DNA of 64,000 nt from Phellopilus nigrolimitatus (GCA_021029095.1 JAJOHG010000013.1:668734-732733), one strand, 5' to 3'; positions 42,297-55,654 are shown, numbered from the stretch's first letter. The notes: generated by a model not told the origin, from the sequence alone. Made by a program: numbers and translations.

Positions 42297-45200
42297 TTAG
42301 CCCACTCTTTGCCTTTCGATTAAGGATTTCTGTCTTGAATCGCGAGAAACTCGCCTGGGGCAATCCTTAGGTCTATAGACGGTCCACAACAGTTTCTCCG
42401 ACTCACCAGTAGTACTCCATAACGTTAGCCTGCCCGAGCTTCCTCAGGAAGTTCTCATCGTGCGTGATAATGATCAGCTGGAAGTTTGCGTGGTTTTTTC
42501 GCTCATGGATAATACTAAGTAGGACGGTCGTAAGCACATGCCCACATAAATAGGACTAAGACGGCTTACTCTACTAGACTTCCTGCCAATGCATCGATAT
42601 TTTCGACATCAAGTGCATTCGTCGGCTCATCTAATGCGAGAATACCACAGTTTTGCCCAAAAGAATCCGATAAAGCCAGACGGATAATTATAGATGCTAG
42701 CATCTTTTGGCCAGCAGAGCAGCGACCGCGCATATCCATCTCTACTTGGTCTTTAGTCATGACGACCTGTTGAGCCCACATGAAGATCTGCCACGATCAC
42801 AATGAAAACGAAAGACCCACGCGATAGTTATATGAACGTTTAGATGCTCCACCTTCAACGTCTGAACGGATTTTGATGCCGTCGATATCTGATATGGAGA
42901 TAGTGAGTGAATGATTTGCGTGACAGAAGACACACATAGTCTTACCCGTGCCCTGATATGTCTTGTTCCAGAGATGGCGCATCGTATCATTCACTTCCTC
43001 CATCTTCAAACCATGATACTTCATGATGGCACTAGAATAACTTCAGACTATAGAAGCTACCAAAAGGCAGAAGGCATACTTGTCAAGGGCCTTCGCGTAC
43101 TTCTCCAAATCGTTGTTTGCCATATCAGACATCTGGATTCGGATACGTCAGAGGAAATGATGCCGAACTAATGGAAGGCCCACTTTGACTTTGACGAGCT
43201 GATCAGTGTAACGTTTATTGATATCCTTGAACTCGCTAAGATCTTTCTCCAGCGTTTTCAACTGATCTTTCAAAGAATTAAGCTCCCCACCAAGTCGGGA
43301 ATACTAAAATGTCAAGTCAGCGAAATTTTCATCCGATCACCAGAGTGAACGCAGCGAACCTCTGCTTCCATATCGCCCTCTCGCTTCTTCTCCGCCGCAT
43401 ACTTGTCGTTAAATTGCCGGCGAGCTTTAGCAGCTTCCTCCATGTCAAATGCGTCAATCTCCTCCTTGTTAGTAGCAATGTCTCTTCTCAGCCTCCGGAT
43501 GCGCTCATTATCCCGCAAATTGGAGAGGAAGCTATCGCTTTCGTGTATTTCTTTCTCAATTTCCGCTTTGGAATTGCGAATTTGTTCGATCATGGCTTCA
43601 TGTTTCTTGACGTTTTCCTCGCAAGTCCCAATGCTCTCTTCACAGCGTTGAAGCTCGCGCGCACGCCTATTGCGAATATACCTAAAGAGCCAGAGAAATA
43701 CATTAGGAGAAATACAGCGTGCAATGAAAAACACATCGTACGCCTCTATGTCTTTATTTGCCCTACCTAGCGAGTCTGAACTTCGGCGAACGTGTTCACA
43801 TTGCTCTTGAGCTTTCTTGATTTTTTCATTTGAACCTTCCTTGAAAAGGTCGTGCTCGCGCTGAAGTCTCTCCAAAGGTTGAAGAACGGTCTTGATTTTT
43901 TCATCGAGACCCTTATAGATAGGACCGTAGCGTAAACAAATATAATCGGCAGAAATAGGAAAGACACCAACTTTCAATCGCTCGATAGCTTCTTTCATCT
44001 CTTGATGCATCGCGACGACCTTTTCTTCTAGAGCCTTATGCTCTTTCACCTTGTTCTCGAGATTGATTTCTTGAAACTGGATGGTGTGAAGCTCGTCTTC
44101 CTGTCTCCTCAAGCGATTTATTTGCTGCTCGCGGTCATTTTGGAAAGCATTCTTCTCTCTTTCGAGCTTTCGACTAACATTCGATCAGCATTGTTTTTAA
44201 ATCAGATGCTTCCGAAACTGAACACAAAGCGACCTACATCTCCGTACTGAGGTCGCCCAGCTCTACTTGAACTTCGTCTGCGGTCTTGACAGAACCGGTG
44301 CTTGAGAGATTCTCTTCCAGTCTAGAGATCTCCTCTTGCAGGCGCCCCGATGCAGCGTTGGATTCAGATACAGACAAGGCCTGCTGCTTCAAAACCATAA
44401 GTTCTTTTAACTCTCTCCGGATTTCGTCCAACTTCTCCTGAGCCTATAAAGCGACATCGTCAACCAAGTCAGACGCTATCTGGCATCGTTTCGACATACG
44501 GATTCTTTTATTGAATGCGCATTAGGTAGGGCAGTAGTTGTTGGCCTTGATTTGTTCTTCAAGCTGTGGAATCTCCTGCATCTTCAAGGCGTCCCGAGTC
44601 AATTCCATAGGTAAGAGAACCTGTAAGCGCTTGACTTCCCGCTCCCATTCCTCTGCTTCTTCCTGTATTTCTGCCTGAGAATCGGGCGACATCTTCTCCA
44701 TCTGCTCATTGAGCTAGTGTGAAATCATAGTTAGCTGCCGCATCCCCAGCAGAGACAATGGCGCTTACATGTTTCTCGAATGCACCTAACTCATGATCCC
44801 CGAGAGCACGGTTGCATGCACCGCATTTCTTTGTGTTCTTACCTCCTTTCAGCAAAAGCTCGTAGACTTGCCTGGTTCCCTCGCCTGTCGTAAGTCTCCT
44901 GATTTATTTATGAGTAGATGTACCGCGAGGGTAAAAATAGAACCCTTACGATCTTCGATCAACTAGCTCAGCATCGGCTTCATTGAGAGCAGCTTGCACA
45001 GTAATATTGTCTTCAAGTCCGTCTTTGAGTTTTCTTTCAAGGACTGAATAATCGGTTTAATAAAGGTTTTCTCGACCAACGGTAGATCATTCTGACCTCT
45101 CAGATCATCTCGTTTTTGTTTCAGCTGAGCGACTAGGTTTACCGAGGTCGATTCGAGATGCATCGCGTTCGCATTCGCGTTGTTGAATTCAGCTTCAGCT

Positions 45201-47406
45201 TCAGTAGCATCTCGTTCCTTTTCACTAAGGATATATTAGCTACACATCTTCGAGTTTTCAAGTAGCCAAAAGAGTTGAATACCTGATATTCTGCTCAACG
45301 TCGCGTTCCATAGTGCTAATTCGAATGTCGATACCGATTAACTTTCGGAAATTCAAATTGTTGATCTCTGTGATATCCTTAACTTCCTGCTGTTTTTTCT
45401 TCAAATCTGCGCGCTTGATGTCCAGTTTCGCTCTTGCATCTGACTGAAGGCTGAGGTTTTTGAGCTCCACATTCAAGGTTTCTCGTTTCTCTTCTAAAGT
45501 CCTGATCTTTGTCGACGCATCTTGGATCTTTGCCTCGTACAGGGTGCTTTTTATTTCATCCTTGATCTTTTCGATGCGAACATTTTTCTCCTTTATATCC
45601 GCTTGCAAAGAAGAAAGATCGCGAGGAAGCGAGCGAGACTTGTTGATGGTGGACTCGGATTGAGTGATCGATCTTTGCAAAGAGCCCTATCGAATTTTTC
45701 GTCAATTTACGGACGGCACATGAGGAAATCGAACGCACAATTTGATCTTGCAACGAAGTTCTGTGTTGTTCAAGAAGTCTATGATCTGTGTGCAGGCTCG
45801 CCTGCTTGTCTTTAAACTCGTTGTTCTTTGCAGCGGCTTCACCCTTCGCATATATCGTCAATTAACATATACATTGAGGCTTTCGCTGCACTAACCTGGA
45901 GCTTTTCCAGTTCGCCGAACGATCTCTTCATCATGTCGTCTAGTTGGGTCTTGAATGCAATGATTCGTTCTCTTTCCAATGGCAGCCGATCAAAACCTTT
46001 GAAGTGGAATTGCTCGGCAATTCTCTGGATCTCTCGGTCTCGGTCTTCGATGTCTTTTTCGTGTTTCTGAGTTAATTCGTTCAGTCAGGCTTCACGAGCT
46101 CAAGGGTATGCTGCACCTTCTTTTCCGCCTCAAGCCCTCCATGCTCTTGTTGGAGAGATAAGAGGGATTTTCGGGCATCCTCGAGCTCGTCAAGCGTATC
46201 TTGCAGCCGTCTCTCCTCACGTCGTAGCTTTTGCTCTGCCTCCTTTTTATAGCGGTCAGAGTTTTTGCGCCGCTCTGCAAGCTGCTCATCCGTTTCTGAA
46301 TACTAATCAGATCAAAAGCTACTAAACAAGCGAAAACAAAAGGAACAGACCTGACATTTCTTTGACATGCTCCATTGCATCCTCAAGATCCCTCGTATAG
46401 CGATCGACGTCATTTTGGAGGTGTTGGATTTCCGAGTATTTCTCGCGGAACTTGGTGGCTGATTCGTAAAAACGTGTGTTCGTAGCAATTAACCGATCAC
46501 ATTCCTCCCTAAGCTTCTCATGGCGCATTTCTTTCACGGAAATAGAGGACTGCAAGTCGTTGACGCGAGCCTTGAGCTTGTCGGAGTAATTCTTCTCTTT
46601 CGACAGCGACTCAAGTCTTTCTTTGTCGGCTTTAAGGTCTGCTATACGTTCCTTGCGAAGAGCCTTAATCGAATCAAGGGCCTTTGTATACCTGCCATTC
46701 CAGATTGGTACAAGTAACGAGGAACGAGACAGCGAATACAATACCTCGTGGCTTCAAAGATATCGTCGAACTTTTTCTTCAAAGCAGCAGGTTCGGCAAG
46801 AGGCCAGTAAGAGTCTTCCTGATGGCAGAAAATGACGTTCTCTAGAACAGCTTTCGACACCCCGAGAAGATGAGGAATCTCAGTGTCGATTTCCGCACAT
46901 TTCGTTGATATGGTCGCCCTCTGAAAGCGCATGTGTAAAGTAGGTTGACGTTGCGAAACCTTTAACACGTACCTTTCCGCTGGGATTTCCGTCTGCCAGA
47001 GAAAGGATGCTCTCGAGCGTTTTCATGGTCAAACCTGCCGTTTTCTTCACTGTGACAGAAAGATTACGAACGGCGAGCATGCGTTGGCCGTTCGCGGCAG
47101 TGAACCTCAGCTTGACTTGAGCTTTGACCTCCTTCTCATTCGCCATCTTCGGGTCGTGAACGAATGCACCACCCCGCGAATTGGGCGGTTGGTCACCTGT
47201 GGTTGCATACTTGAGACACTCGATGACAGTCTAAAGAGACTCGGTCAGTTGCATGACCTGTGCTATTGACCATTGACTCTCACCGTTTTGCCAGAGCCGT
47301 TATGTCCTACGATTACAGTAACTGGAGAGAAAAATTCAATGACCGCAATCTGTTTGTCGTCAAATGAGCGAATGCCGCGAATAGCAAGCTTGTTAAGCGA
47401 CGCCAT
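42297..47406 (-). CDS. RAD50: RAD50 double-strand-break repair ATPase
   Basis: The ATG at 47406 begins [16 protein letters not shown], the Rad50 N-terminus. Walker A is V-G-H-N-G-S-G-K-T split by an intron, then [12 protein letters not shown] and the Q-loop [11 protein letters not shown]. Over 800 residues of coiled coil surround the zinc hook [11 protein letters not shown] (CxxC at about 44814-44826). The C-terminal ATPase half shows the signature [14 protein letters not shown] and Walker B I-L-A-L-D-E-P-T. The frame seems to stop at 42403 after Y-Y-W, but splicing from GTGAGT to a CCCCAG acceptor continues [15 protein letters not shown] and stops at 42297-42299, as in other Rad50s. Rad50 works with Mre11 and Nbs1/Xrs2 in end processing and checkpoint signalling. 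Confidence 0.93.
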
Positions 47407-47604
47407 AACTAGTCGAGGACACCGAGGTCGTCTTGCAAGCTCGAGAGTCAGACACGCGCACGCGCCTCATGAAACGCGTGACAGTAACGTAACCGTTGTA
47501 CGCGTCTTGACTCGACAAGAGGGGCCAGGGCGCACAATTCAGAACATTGTAAAAACATTCATTCATGACTCATAACAACTATGTATTCTAGTGACAATGG
47601 GAGC

Positions 47605-48774
47605 TCAATCTGTCTCCATCTGATCCTGATCATTGGTTCCTGAGCCATCGCCATCACCACCCTCGCGACGTGCTTGGTCTTGGACTGCGCGCAGGAATGG
47701 TTCTACACCCGTTCCGGCTTCTTCAGGCAACCCAAGCCCACGTACTAGTCCACCTAGCAGACCTGTGTGCAGGGCTTGGTCAAAGTTCCTCACGGCTGCC
47801 TGGAATTGCGGGCTAGCAATAATTTGTTGCAGTACCTCTGCTGAAGGCGGCATAGGGAGGTCAGGAGGCAGGTGAGGGAAGAGGGCAGGTATCAAATCAG
47901 CATGATTGGTGAAGAGAGGGCTCAGTGTCTCTGCTGTTAAAACGTCCCGAAGAGATACAGCTACATATGGCGGATAAGGATTAAGAATGACAAGACGTCT
48001 ATCAGTCACTTACTGGGTTGAGTGGGCGCAGGCTCCGAAGCCATGTTCGTTACCAGTTCGTGCAGACGTGCCAACTGATCAGCACTAAGCTGCGGTAAAT
48101 TAGAAGAACTGGACGAAGAAGCACTACGATGCTATGTTGACTTCGAGCATTCAGCATCGTCTACGAATATGACGTACCCTTGCTGAGACGTCGACGCTTG
48201 AGCACCAGAAGAGCTTGCGGACGCAGCGTTCCACGTCAGCGTACGTTCAGGATCCTCCAACAGCGCGTTCACATTGTTCACAAATTCTTCGTCTCGCGTA
48301 GGTGATGCATCCTATAGATTGATCAGCCGTAGATATAAATGTCAGTGACGTGCAGCGCACCTGGAGCCAGAACTTGTAGATGAAATCATCATTGTCAGTT
48401 TCTTTGATACATCGGTAGGCTGGTGAGATATATACATACAAAATGTTTTTGATTCGAAGACGAGAATTTCAGTACATACGTCCTCCCACCGGGTGCCTGC
48501 GACACTTTGGAGAAAGACGCGTCTTGCGGGAAAAGAATGAGATCCTACATAGTTTATAAGAGTCATATGCAGTGTAAATAAAGAAGTACGCACCTCCTCG
48601 GTTTCTCCCGTCTCTCTATTTCTCCACTTGAAATGCAACAGACCGTCTTCATTGTCATTGTGTAGCGATATGGCACCTTTTGTAGAAACGGCGTCGATGA
48701 AGTTTGTGCTCTCTCGGCGGTGAGATTTACCAGCTTTAAACGCGAGTAGAGGACCGGAAGTCATGATATGTACT
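47605..48774 (-). CDS. RPN13: RPN13/ADRM1-type proteasomal ubiquitin receptor
   Basis: The ATG at 48774 gives M-T-S-G-P-L-L-A-F-K-A-G-K, then G-L-L-H-F-K-W-R-N-R-E-T-G, D-L-I-L-F-P-Q-D-A-S-F and F-W-L-Q-D-A-S: the Pru (pleckstrin-like ubiquitin receptor) domain in full. A Ser/Ala/Gln linker follows with L-S-A-D-Q-L-A-R-L. The C-terminal exon encodes a DEUBAD-type helical domain (L-R-D-V-L-T-A-E-T-L-S-P-L-F) and an acidic tail ending M-E-T-D at 47605. Rpn13 binds Rpn2 at the 19S cap, captures ubiquitin and recruits the deubiquitinase Uch37 through the DEUBAD part. The open frame upstream to 48875 is not needed. Confidence 0.9.
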
Positions 48775-48942
48775 ATGGGGACGTTCAGCTCAATGTGATG
48801 AGCGCGTTGAGTAACTTCGATGGTCCGTGGTTGGTCCGTGGCGTAACGGAGGACGCGTAAGTACCGCGTCCACAACTAACCGGCCCTAAAGTACTCAATT
48901 GTATGTGTGCCTCAATAGTGTTCTACCTGGTCTGCTTATACG
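48775..48942. promoter_or_regulatory. 168-bp divergent promoter, RPN13 and SCOC-like gene
   Basis: The two ATGs (48774 minus, 48943 plus) face outward across 168 bp. No TATA box is evident. CCAC/GGTTGG-type duplicate sequence (GGTCCGTGGTTGGTCCGTGG, about 48822-48841) is a short direct repeat within it. Confidence 0.5.
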
Positions 48943-49295
48943 ATGTTTGACGAAACAGCTGCCTGGGGCGCTCCGGTAGAGACATCATCAGCTGATATTG
49001 TGAAAGATACAATCAAGAAAGACCAAACAATTAAGTGGGTTTATCTGTTACTTTTTCATCTTTACCTGCTCATAAACGTTCCAATTTCAGAGAGATTATA
49101 GCAGCCCAAGAGGACTTGAGAGGTGCGTTCATTTCTGAACGCTATTTTCCGGTACGAGATGCATAAATGCATGCTTTAGTTCTGATGGCGAAAGTACAAT
49201 CGGTGCAAGGCGATATCGAGAAACTTGGGTCTGGAAACGCTACACTCCAAATGTATATCGACAACCTCACGATGCAAATGGCCAAGCGGAGATAG
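48943..49295 (+). CDS. Short coiled-coil protein (SCOC-like)
   Basis: Three small exons from ATG 48943 join as M-F-D-E-T-A-A-W-G-A-P, then K-E-I-I-A-A-Q-E-D-L-R, then V-L-M-A-K-V-Q-S-V-Q-G-D, then L-Q-M-Y-I-D-N-L-T-M-Q-M-A-K-R-R and TAG 49293-49295. The product is about 80 residues, almost all one parallel coiled coil. The L-Q-x-Y-I-x-N-L motif near the C-terminus is the signature of SCOC, a Golgi protein that binds Arl GTPases and takes part in autophagy in animals. The fungal role is unknown. It is too short and spliced to show up as one open frame. Confidence 0.75.
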
Positions 49296-49643
49296 CGACA
49301 TCGTTTCACTGGCGTCTGAGCTGGTCAAGTTGTGCGTTCCTACAATATCTACTTGGTATTGTATTGATATTCGTCTTCTGTTCAAAGGATAATGACACGC
49401 TAATTTAAATACATTACTCTGATTTTCTGTATTATAGTCTACATGACTGATGTACATTTTACGCATTACTTTCGAACATAGATTGAAATCATAAACTTAT
49501 GCACAGACTCAAGAAAAAAGGAAATTGAGAATTGGATATATAATCTGTAGGATCCAGGCCGGCTCTGAGCGTCGATCCCGGGAATTGCCAGGACCTGGCC
49601 AGCGAGTATACTTGGTCGTCCCCTGCCAGTGAGGGCAAGAGTG
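49296..49643. promoter_or_regulatory. Intergenic, upstream of PET127
   Basis: 348 bp between two plus-strand genes, AT-rich in the first 240 bp and GC-rich just before the PET127 ATG (GGCCGGCTCTGAGCGTCGATCC at about 49558). No gene is seen. Confidence 0.35.
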
Positions 49644-52600
49644 ATGCTTCCAGTCGTTCACTCTCCAAAACGCTTTCTCTTTAATACCTCTCGCGCTAGT
49701 GTCGTTCGAGCCTCATCCCATCTTTCTACTCATAGCTGCAAGCGTATCTCCGGCCGGACCAACGTCGAGCTGAAGCCATCTGTGTCCGATGCGGAATTCT
49801 TACTTCGCTGTCCACATCCCAGTAATACGCGATGCATGTCGACAGCCTCATTAAAACGTCGAAAAAATGCCGTAAGGGCAGGTACCACTGTTTCTGTGTC
49901 TAAAAGAAAGCCGTCAGTGTCGTCTTCTGTCCCCGATGAAGACGTTTCGGACTTTCCACAGAAATCCGAGCAGAATCATCTTAAGGGTGCGGCCGTTTCG
50001 GAGGACAAGATCTATTCCGGAAGTCACTTCAGCACTCGCAGAAAAGAGTTACAAGCTGCTCGAACGGGACAGAAACCGAAAAAGAAGTCGCCGAAAGTAC
50101 AAAAAAGTGCAGAAGCCTCCCTCTCGTCCGCGGAAGGCGATGCAATGTCTGTCAGGGAGCTATCCTCTAACGGGACGAAGGGAAAGGAGACGAGATTGAA
50201 GAGAGATGGCCTTAGGTTGAATGAACTAGGCCAACTTCCGGATGACGCGTCGAAGGATGCGTCAAAGGAAGACTGGAAGAATGAATCGTGGAAAGATGAT
50301 TGGGGAAAAGATGGTACGGACTCGTTTGGCTTGTCTCCTTTAGACGTTAAAAAATATTAAAAGTACCCTTGTACCCATCTCATCTTAGAACTTGTGCCGC
50401 AGCCACAACAGGCGTCTTTATTTGAACGCAACGCTCCACCCCATCTTCTTCAGAAACTCATCACATATAACCGTCGAGTAGAAGGTCTCATCAGTCCTTC
50501 CATAAACGATACTCTCGAAGGTGTGTTTCCGCTTGCTTTTCGCTCTAAATGAGAGTTAACCTGTCCTCTTTCTCTTCAGAAATCGAGCCACCTATGGGTA
50601 AGGCTTCCATCGCAACCCTTGCGCATGGTCTCGATCGTGTGCTTTTCAAGTGGGATTTTTTCTTGACCAGGATTCGGGTCAGCTGCTGATTAGACTTAAA
50701 TAAGTCCAGGCATTCATTGGGTTCAGGATCCGCGCTCGCGCGTGTATAACTTCAGCCCACTCATCCAGCACATCCCCGACATTAAGGACTTTGCTTTCGA
50801 ACGTTTGACGCCATTCATAAAAAGCTCGAGAGACACTGTAAGAAACGAACTCTCAAATTGAAATTCTGCTCTCAATTTCAACTACTGAATGTCAGGTTTT
50901 GCGTGACTTGGCTATTGCGAAGGGGAAGCGCTTCACTGGCTCGACGTCCTCGCTCAGTGGACTTCTAAGTCACATCTACTTTCTCATCTCGCAAGATCAT
51001 CCTGTCGACACGAGTTGCCTGTGCAAACCCTTTTCGTATCAGGTATGTTGTTAGACTATCAATTTGCTTTAATCTCATCCTCCTCTTTATCACTAGCCAA
51101 CCAATTTTACACCAGGTCAACGAATGCCAACTGCAGTCGTATTTAATCAGCGAAATGGCATATATATGATAGATTCGGACAACACTGATGACGATGATTC
51201 TCAATGGAACATACTTTTATGGATGGTAAGCTCCTCGGGCCTGAATGCGGGAGATAACATACTCAGATGTGTCTCGAAGGGAACTATGTTAGAAAATTTC
51301 TTGACACAGCCAAAGGATACGTTCAAGAGATTGCTACGTTCCCAAGGTCCCGCGAAGGTCACTTTGAAGACGGCGGAAGCGTATCGGTACTCGCAGGTTG
51401 GCAGGTTCTTATTACTTTTCTTCGCAACCGCTTAACAGGCCCTTTGCTAGTCGAAAACATTTGTGATGCGTTCTCAACTCGATTCTCATGATGCAAGATT
51501 ACCTGGCTCAGGCGTATTCGACATAAAAACACGGGCGGCTTTGCCACTACGCATGGACAACTTGAATTTCAAGGTAAGCATTATTTTCTCATTTTTGTTG
51601 ATCAATTCACGACCGTCTTGTAGGAGAACTCAGGATATCGGATTGCGTCATTACGAGGGGATAAGGGGAGTTTCGACAGAGAGTATTACGATTTGATTCG
51701 TTCTGCGTTCTTGAAGTATAGGTGGGTCTTTTCTCTCATTTCCTCGAGACCTTTAATCTAACGTCTTGTAGCTTCCAAGCCCGAATCGGTAACATGGATG
51801 GCATATTCATTGCTTACCATAACACCGCCCGTATCTTTGGCTTTCAGTATGTACCGCTAGAAGAACTGGACGAGCGACTTTTTGGCGCGAAGGACAGGGG
51901 TTGGCGCGTATTCGACAAATGCGTTGGCTTACTAGAGGTTGTTGCAGAGGAAATCGTAAACTGCTTCCCAGGAAAGGTAACTTTAAGTTCATTTCGCGTC
52001 ATTTACAATGAACTGAATAGTCTTAGTCCGTCGCTTGTCTTGCAGAGACGTTGGAGAACTCCAAAGTGATGCGCATATGGGTTCAACCTGTCGAAGATAG
52101 CTCGGGAGAAGAACCTCTTCCAGAGCCATCGACGAATCCTGCAATGCCTATCATACAGTTAGACATAACGGCAGAGAGTTATCTGGACGAAGTACTTGTC
52201 GATGGACGATCTGCAGTCAATGACGTGCAAAGCCCATGTAAGTGTGCATTCTGTGTATGGTGCCTCCACTGTCTTATTCTCTACAGGGACATTGCACTGG
52301 TCCGTTTCTCGTTCGTCACTATCCAATCACGCCATTCGACGAAATCTTGAGGCCGCAAAGTCGCGCAAGTTCAGACCGACCACCTACCCTACAGGCGTCG
52401 ATCCTGACAACCTAGAGGAATTTTTGAACTCTCTGGGTTTCGGCAAGCTCGAAATCAAACCTGACGCAAACAACTTCGCTCCTCCCGACCTGCAGATCGA
52501 AGCTTTGAGAAAAATCGCGAGAGCCGACCAGTTGGAGACCGATCGCTTGGAGGAAGAGGACAGACGGAAGGGACTGAAGATGTGGCAACAGTTTGTGGCG

Positions 52601-52936
52601 TCCGATCCCAGTTATCATCATCCTTTCGGCCATTCAAATTTCGTAAACTGTGAATGTGCGGGGCAGAACGAATCCATCAATGCTGTGGAGTCTGGGATGG
52701 TTGATGTTCTGAGTATCGACCGTAGTAAAGATTTGTCGGAAGGCTCACTACCAAGTGTATCCGTCATCGAGAATGTTCGTGACCACTGTATGGAAATGGA
52801 CGAGCCGGTCGAAGACAATCAGGACCTCCAGGGCGTTGGACGCCATCAGCTATCCAAGGCTAACAAATCTTACAAGGCGACCTCTCGAGATAAAATGAGA
52901 GTACTCTCGAAACTATCCCCTACGGCGAAACCGTAG
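49644..52936 (+). CDS. PET127: PET127: mitochondrial RNA-processing protein
   Basis: The ATG at 49644 opens a presequence-like start (M-L-P-V-V-H-S-P-K-R-F-L-F-N-T-S-R) and about 200 residues rich in Lys and Ser. The conserved body follows after splicing: H-G-L-D-R-V-L-F, P-G-I-H-W-V-Q-D-P-R-S-R-V-Y-N-F, G-S-T-S-S-L-S-G-L-L-S-H, M-R-S-Q-L-D-S-H-D-A-R-L-P-G, G-V-F-D-I-K-T-R-A, Y-D-L-I-R-S-A-F-L-K-Y, N-M-D-G-I-F-I-A-Y-H-N-T-A and F-G-F-Q-Y-V-P-L-E-E. These are Pet127 hallmarks and the protein lies in the PD-(D/E)XK-related superfamily. Pet127 is bound to the inner mitochondrial membrane and works with the degradosome in 5' processing of mitochondrial RNAs. The gene appears intact with about eight introns. 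Confidence 0.88.
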
Positions 52937-53237
52937 ATATTCGAGGGCAGATGGTCCTCAATGGGAGCGTTTATTCGCCGCTTCTCATCTATCAGATGAG
53001 TTTAACAGTGAGGCGTAGACCCTCCAGGCCGTGAAGTGGAGCAATAGTAGAGCTCCTTCCGTTCTAGAGCCGCTTTATGGAGCCTGGCTGCTCATCATGC
53101 TTGCGATTTTGGATTATATAATACTTAAAAACGACTCTGACGCACTCATTAACAAGCTGACGATTCCTAAATCATACACACGCTGTGATTTCTTCCTATT
53201 ATACAGCCGATCACAATTAATATACTAAACATCTTGC
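52937..53237. other. Intergenic region between convergent genes
   Basis: 301 bp holding the 3' ends of PET127 (plus) and the UspA-domain gene (minus). AT-rich; no motif seen. Confidence 0.35.
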
Positions 53238-55411
53238 CTAATCTCCAGCCACCTTTTCACCAATCTGTAATATGTTTGAATCCCCCTCGTGCTCTGTGTC
53301 CATATCTTCCTCGACATCTTCGACGCTGGGATTCTCCCTTCGCTCATCATCGCGCGTGAGCTCGTCACGCATATTTTCGACTTCGCGATCCACTTTCGGG
53401 GTGACTCGTTCCACGCTGGCAGCCTCTGCGAGAGAAACGCGAGCGCGGTGGGGTGAAAGATGAGCAGAGCGACGCGCAGGCCGCTTCAGGCGACGACGAG
53501 CAACCATGACAGGAACCGAGCATTTCTGAAATATTGCAAAGTAGTTAATATGGATAGACTGAGACGGGTTCTGTAACATAACGAACCTGTACAAGATAGT
53601 GTGATGTCGAGCCAAGAAGAATACTAGAGTCTCCTCTCGTTAGTATCCGTGCGGAGTCAACTTTTGTCTCAAAGTAAACTCACCCCTTCAACTGGCCTAA
53701 GCCACGTGAGCCCACGATCAGCATGCTGGGCTCAAGATGGTCGACAATATCTAATTATCTTCATTCAATATTGAAACGAGGTAAATATTTGAGAACGACC
53801 AACCTAAAAGCATATGCCGACTATTCTTCGCATGCCACGCCTGACATGCGACAGTAACATGCAATTTAGTACGTTGCAAAAGGCCAATGACTTGGCGAAG
53901 TAGGATGTATGCGAGCGTTTGTCGCTAAAAATACAAAATCAGAAAAGTCTCGTATGATAGAGTCCGTCCTCACCTCTTGCTGGTTTCTCACTTTCGACAC
54001 GCGATCAGCGGGATTGGGATGTGGCGGATCAACTAAAGATCAACAGTTAAGAGCAGCAAGTAAAACATTATGGCCATTGTTCTTACTTTTCGCCTCGTTC
54101 TCGTTCACTGAAACAAGAATCCTTTGATTTGGTCAACACGGAGTAGTTGAGGATGAAATTTCGCATGTCTTACATCTCATCCCCATCTTTGAGAACAGTC
54201 CCGATGCCCCACTCAACGGCATATCGACTTTCCTCACTCAAATCACTTCCGACGACATACTGTCTCGAGCGACGACCATTCAATTCGAGCGCGTGGGCGG
54301 GATCCCCCTGCGTAAGAGTGATGGTGCAGCGGTCCCGCATAAAGACTGGTCTACTTGTCGTGAGAGGCAACGAAACATGTCGAGTAGACTTTCTTCGGCG
54401 AGGATTATTTCTGTGCTCGCTGGCATTCAAAGTAGTAGGGAAATATGGTTCTGGCGGAACGACAATGTTGACGCCTTCTCCAAGCGGATCCGGGGCGTCA
54501 AGCACATCGGACTCCAAAATTTCGGCGGGTATAAGCGAATTATGTTCGGTGTTCTGTTCAGTTATGGAGTCAAACATATCGTTATCGCTCCACGACTCTT
54601 CTGAATCGGCGTCTGAGTCGGGATCATCAGCAGAGTCATCGTCGGACATCGCGGAGGACTGCGAGAATGCGTTTCGAGGACGGATTGGTCTACGAGAGGA
54701 CGGCCCTTCGACGTCGGATTCGACGTCAGATTGTGAAAGCTTGAGGGCTTCAACTGATGGCGATGGGTCACGGGTACGCGATTTCTTCCGGATAAATGGT
54801 GAAGTGCTGCGCGCGCGGCTCATGGAACTCGACTCAGCCTCATCTGCTTCCTTGCTTGACACGACAGAGGACGAGCGCGGCCGGACGACCTCCTGTGTCC
54901 TGGAACGGCCGCGCTCTTTGTCATCGGTGCTACTGCGGGTAAGAGACAGGGCAGAAAAGCCGCCCATCATCGAGCTGAAAGACTTAATGCCAAATGCGCT
55001 GGGCGAGCGGGAGGTCGGAGGTGGAGCGGGGGCTTCCGGTACGGCGGTTGAGCGCTCGAGAGCACTGAGGATAATCTTAGACGCCTCCTTGTCGAGCTGC
55101 TGCTTCGACATGAGAGAACTTGAGCTATTACGACGGATGGGTGTAGAAGGACCATTAGCACTGTATGCGGAAGACGGTGAAGAACTGCTCAAAGCAGAAG
55201 AGGAAGAGGAACGCGCAAAGGGGAGACCGCCGCCCGCGGGGGAATGGGTGGATGCGCTTGGCAGGTAGTTAGAGACCTCTCTGCCCTCTGGAGGACTGAC
55301 AAGAGCCGACTGCGTATCTCTGTCCTTTGAGGCGATGGTATATCTGGACATCCAACTGAGTCTCCTAGGGTGCGCCGAGGACGACGAGGACGACTGCTTG
55401 TCCGAACTCAT
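53238..55411 (-). CDS. UspA-domain protein with long disordered Ser-rich N-terminus
   Basis: The ATG at 55411 (M-S-S-D-K-Q) starts about 330 residues dominated by Ser, Pro, Arg and Asp, with a short helix H-x-L-S-type patch (R-R-L-S-W-M-S-R-Y). The Usp domain begins Q-Y-V-V-G-S-D-L-S-E-E-S-R-Y-A-V-E-W. After three short introns it gives L-H-V-T-V-A-C-Q-A-W-H-A and ends with the nucleotide-binding motif I-V-G-S-R-G-L-G-Q-L-K-G-I-L-L-G-S, then P-V-M-V-A-R-R. The G-x2-G-x-G-S pattern suggests an ATP-binding Usp. A basic then acidic tail closes the protein. In fungi such proteins are stress-related with unclear roles. A 373-codon open frame on the opposite strand (54147-55268) is a shadow of this exon's codon bias. 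Confidence 0.8.
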
Positions 55412-55654
55412 TGTCGGGGACGGGGAGATGGCAGAGAAAAAGAGAGTCGGATGCTGTTTCCCACTCACCTTTGTCAAGCAACGCGTTTACTTATAGTTAC
55501 TCGTTGCAGTGCATGCATAGATTCGAAAGGCTTGGCTTGCCCGCCACCGTATATGTAAGCCGGACATTCAATATATTCCCTTTCTCGGACACAACTACCG
55601 CCTCCGTGCCCGCCCCGCCGTTCCTCGTCGTCATCGTCGTCGGCGTCGCTGTCG
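55412..55654. promoter_or_regulatory. Divergent promoter, UspA-domain gene and PRD1
   Basis: 243 bp between the ATGs at 55411 (minus) and 55655 (plus). No TATA box. The 3' part is rich in CGTCGTCATCGTCGT trinucleotides just before the PRD1 long-form ATG and may already be transcribed. Confidence 0.4.

Noticed and set aside
42403..42405. TGA as the RAD50 stop codon
   Set aside because: It lies inside a GTGAGT donor; splicing to the next CAG adds the conserved R-V-S-R C-terminus and a stop at 42297.
54147..55268. 373-residue protein on the plus strand
   Set aside because: It is an exact antisense of the Ser-rich exon of the UspA-domain gene; Ser codons read backwards give long open frames.
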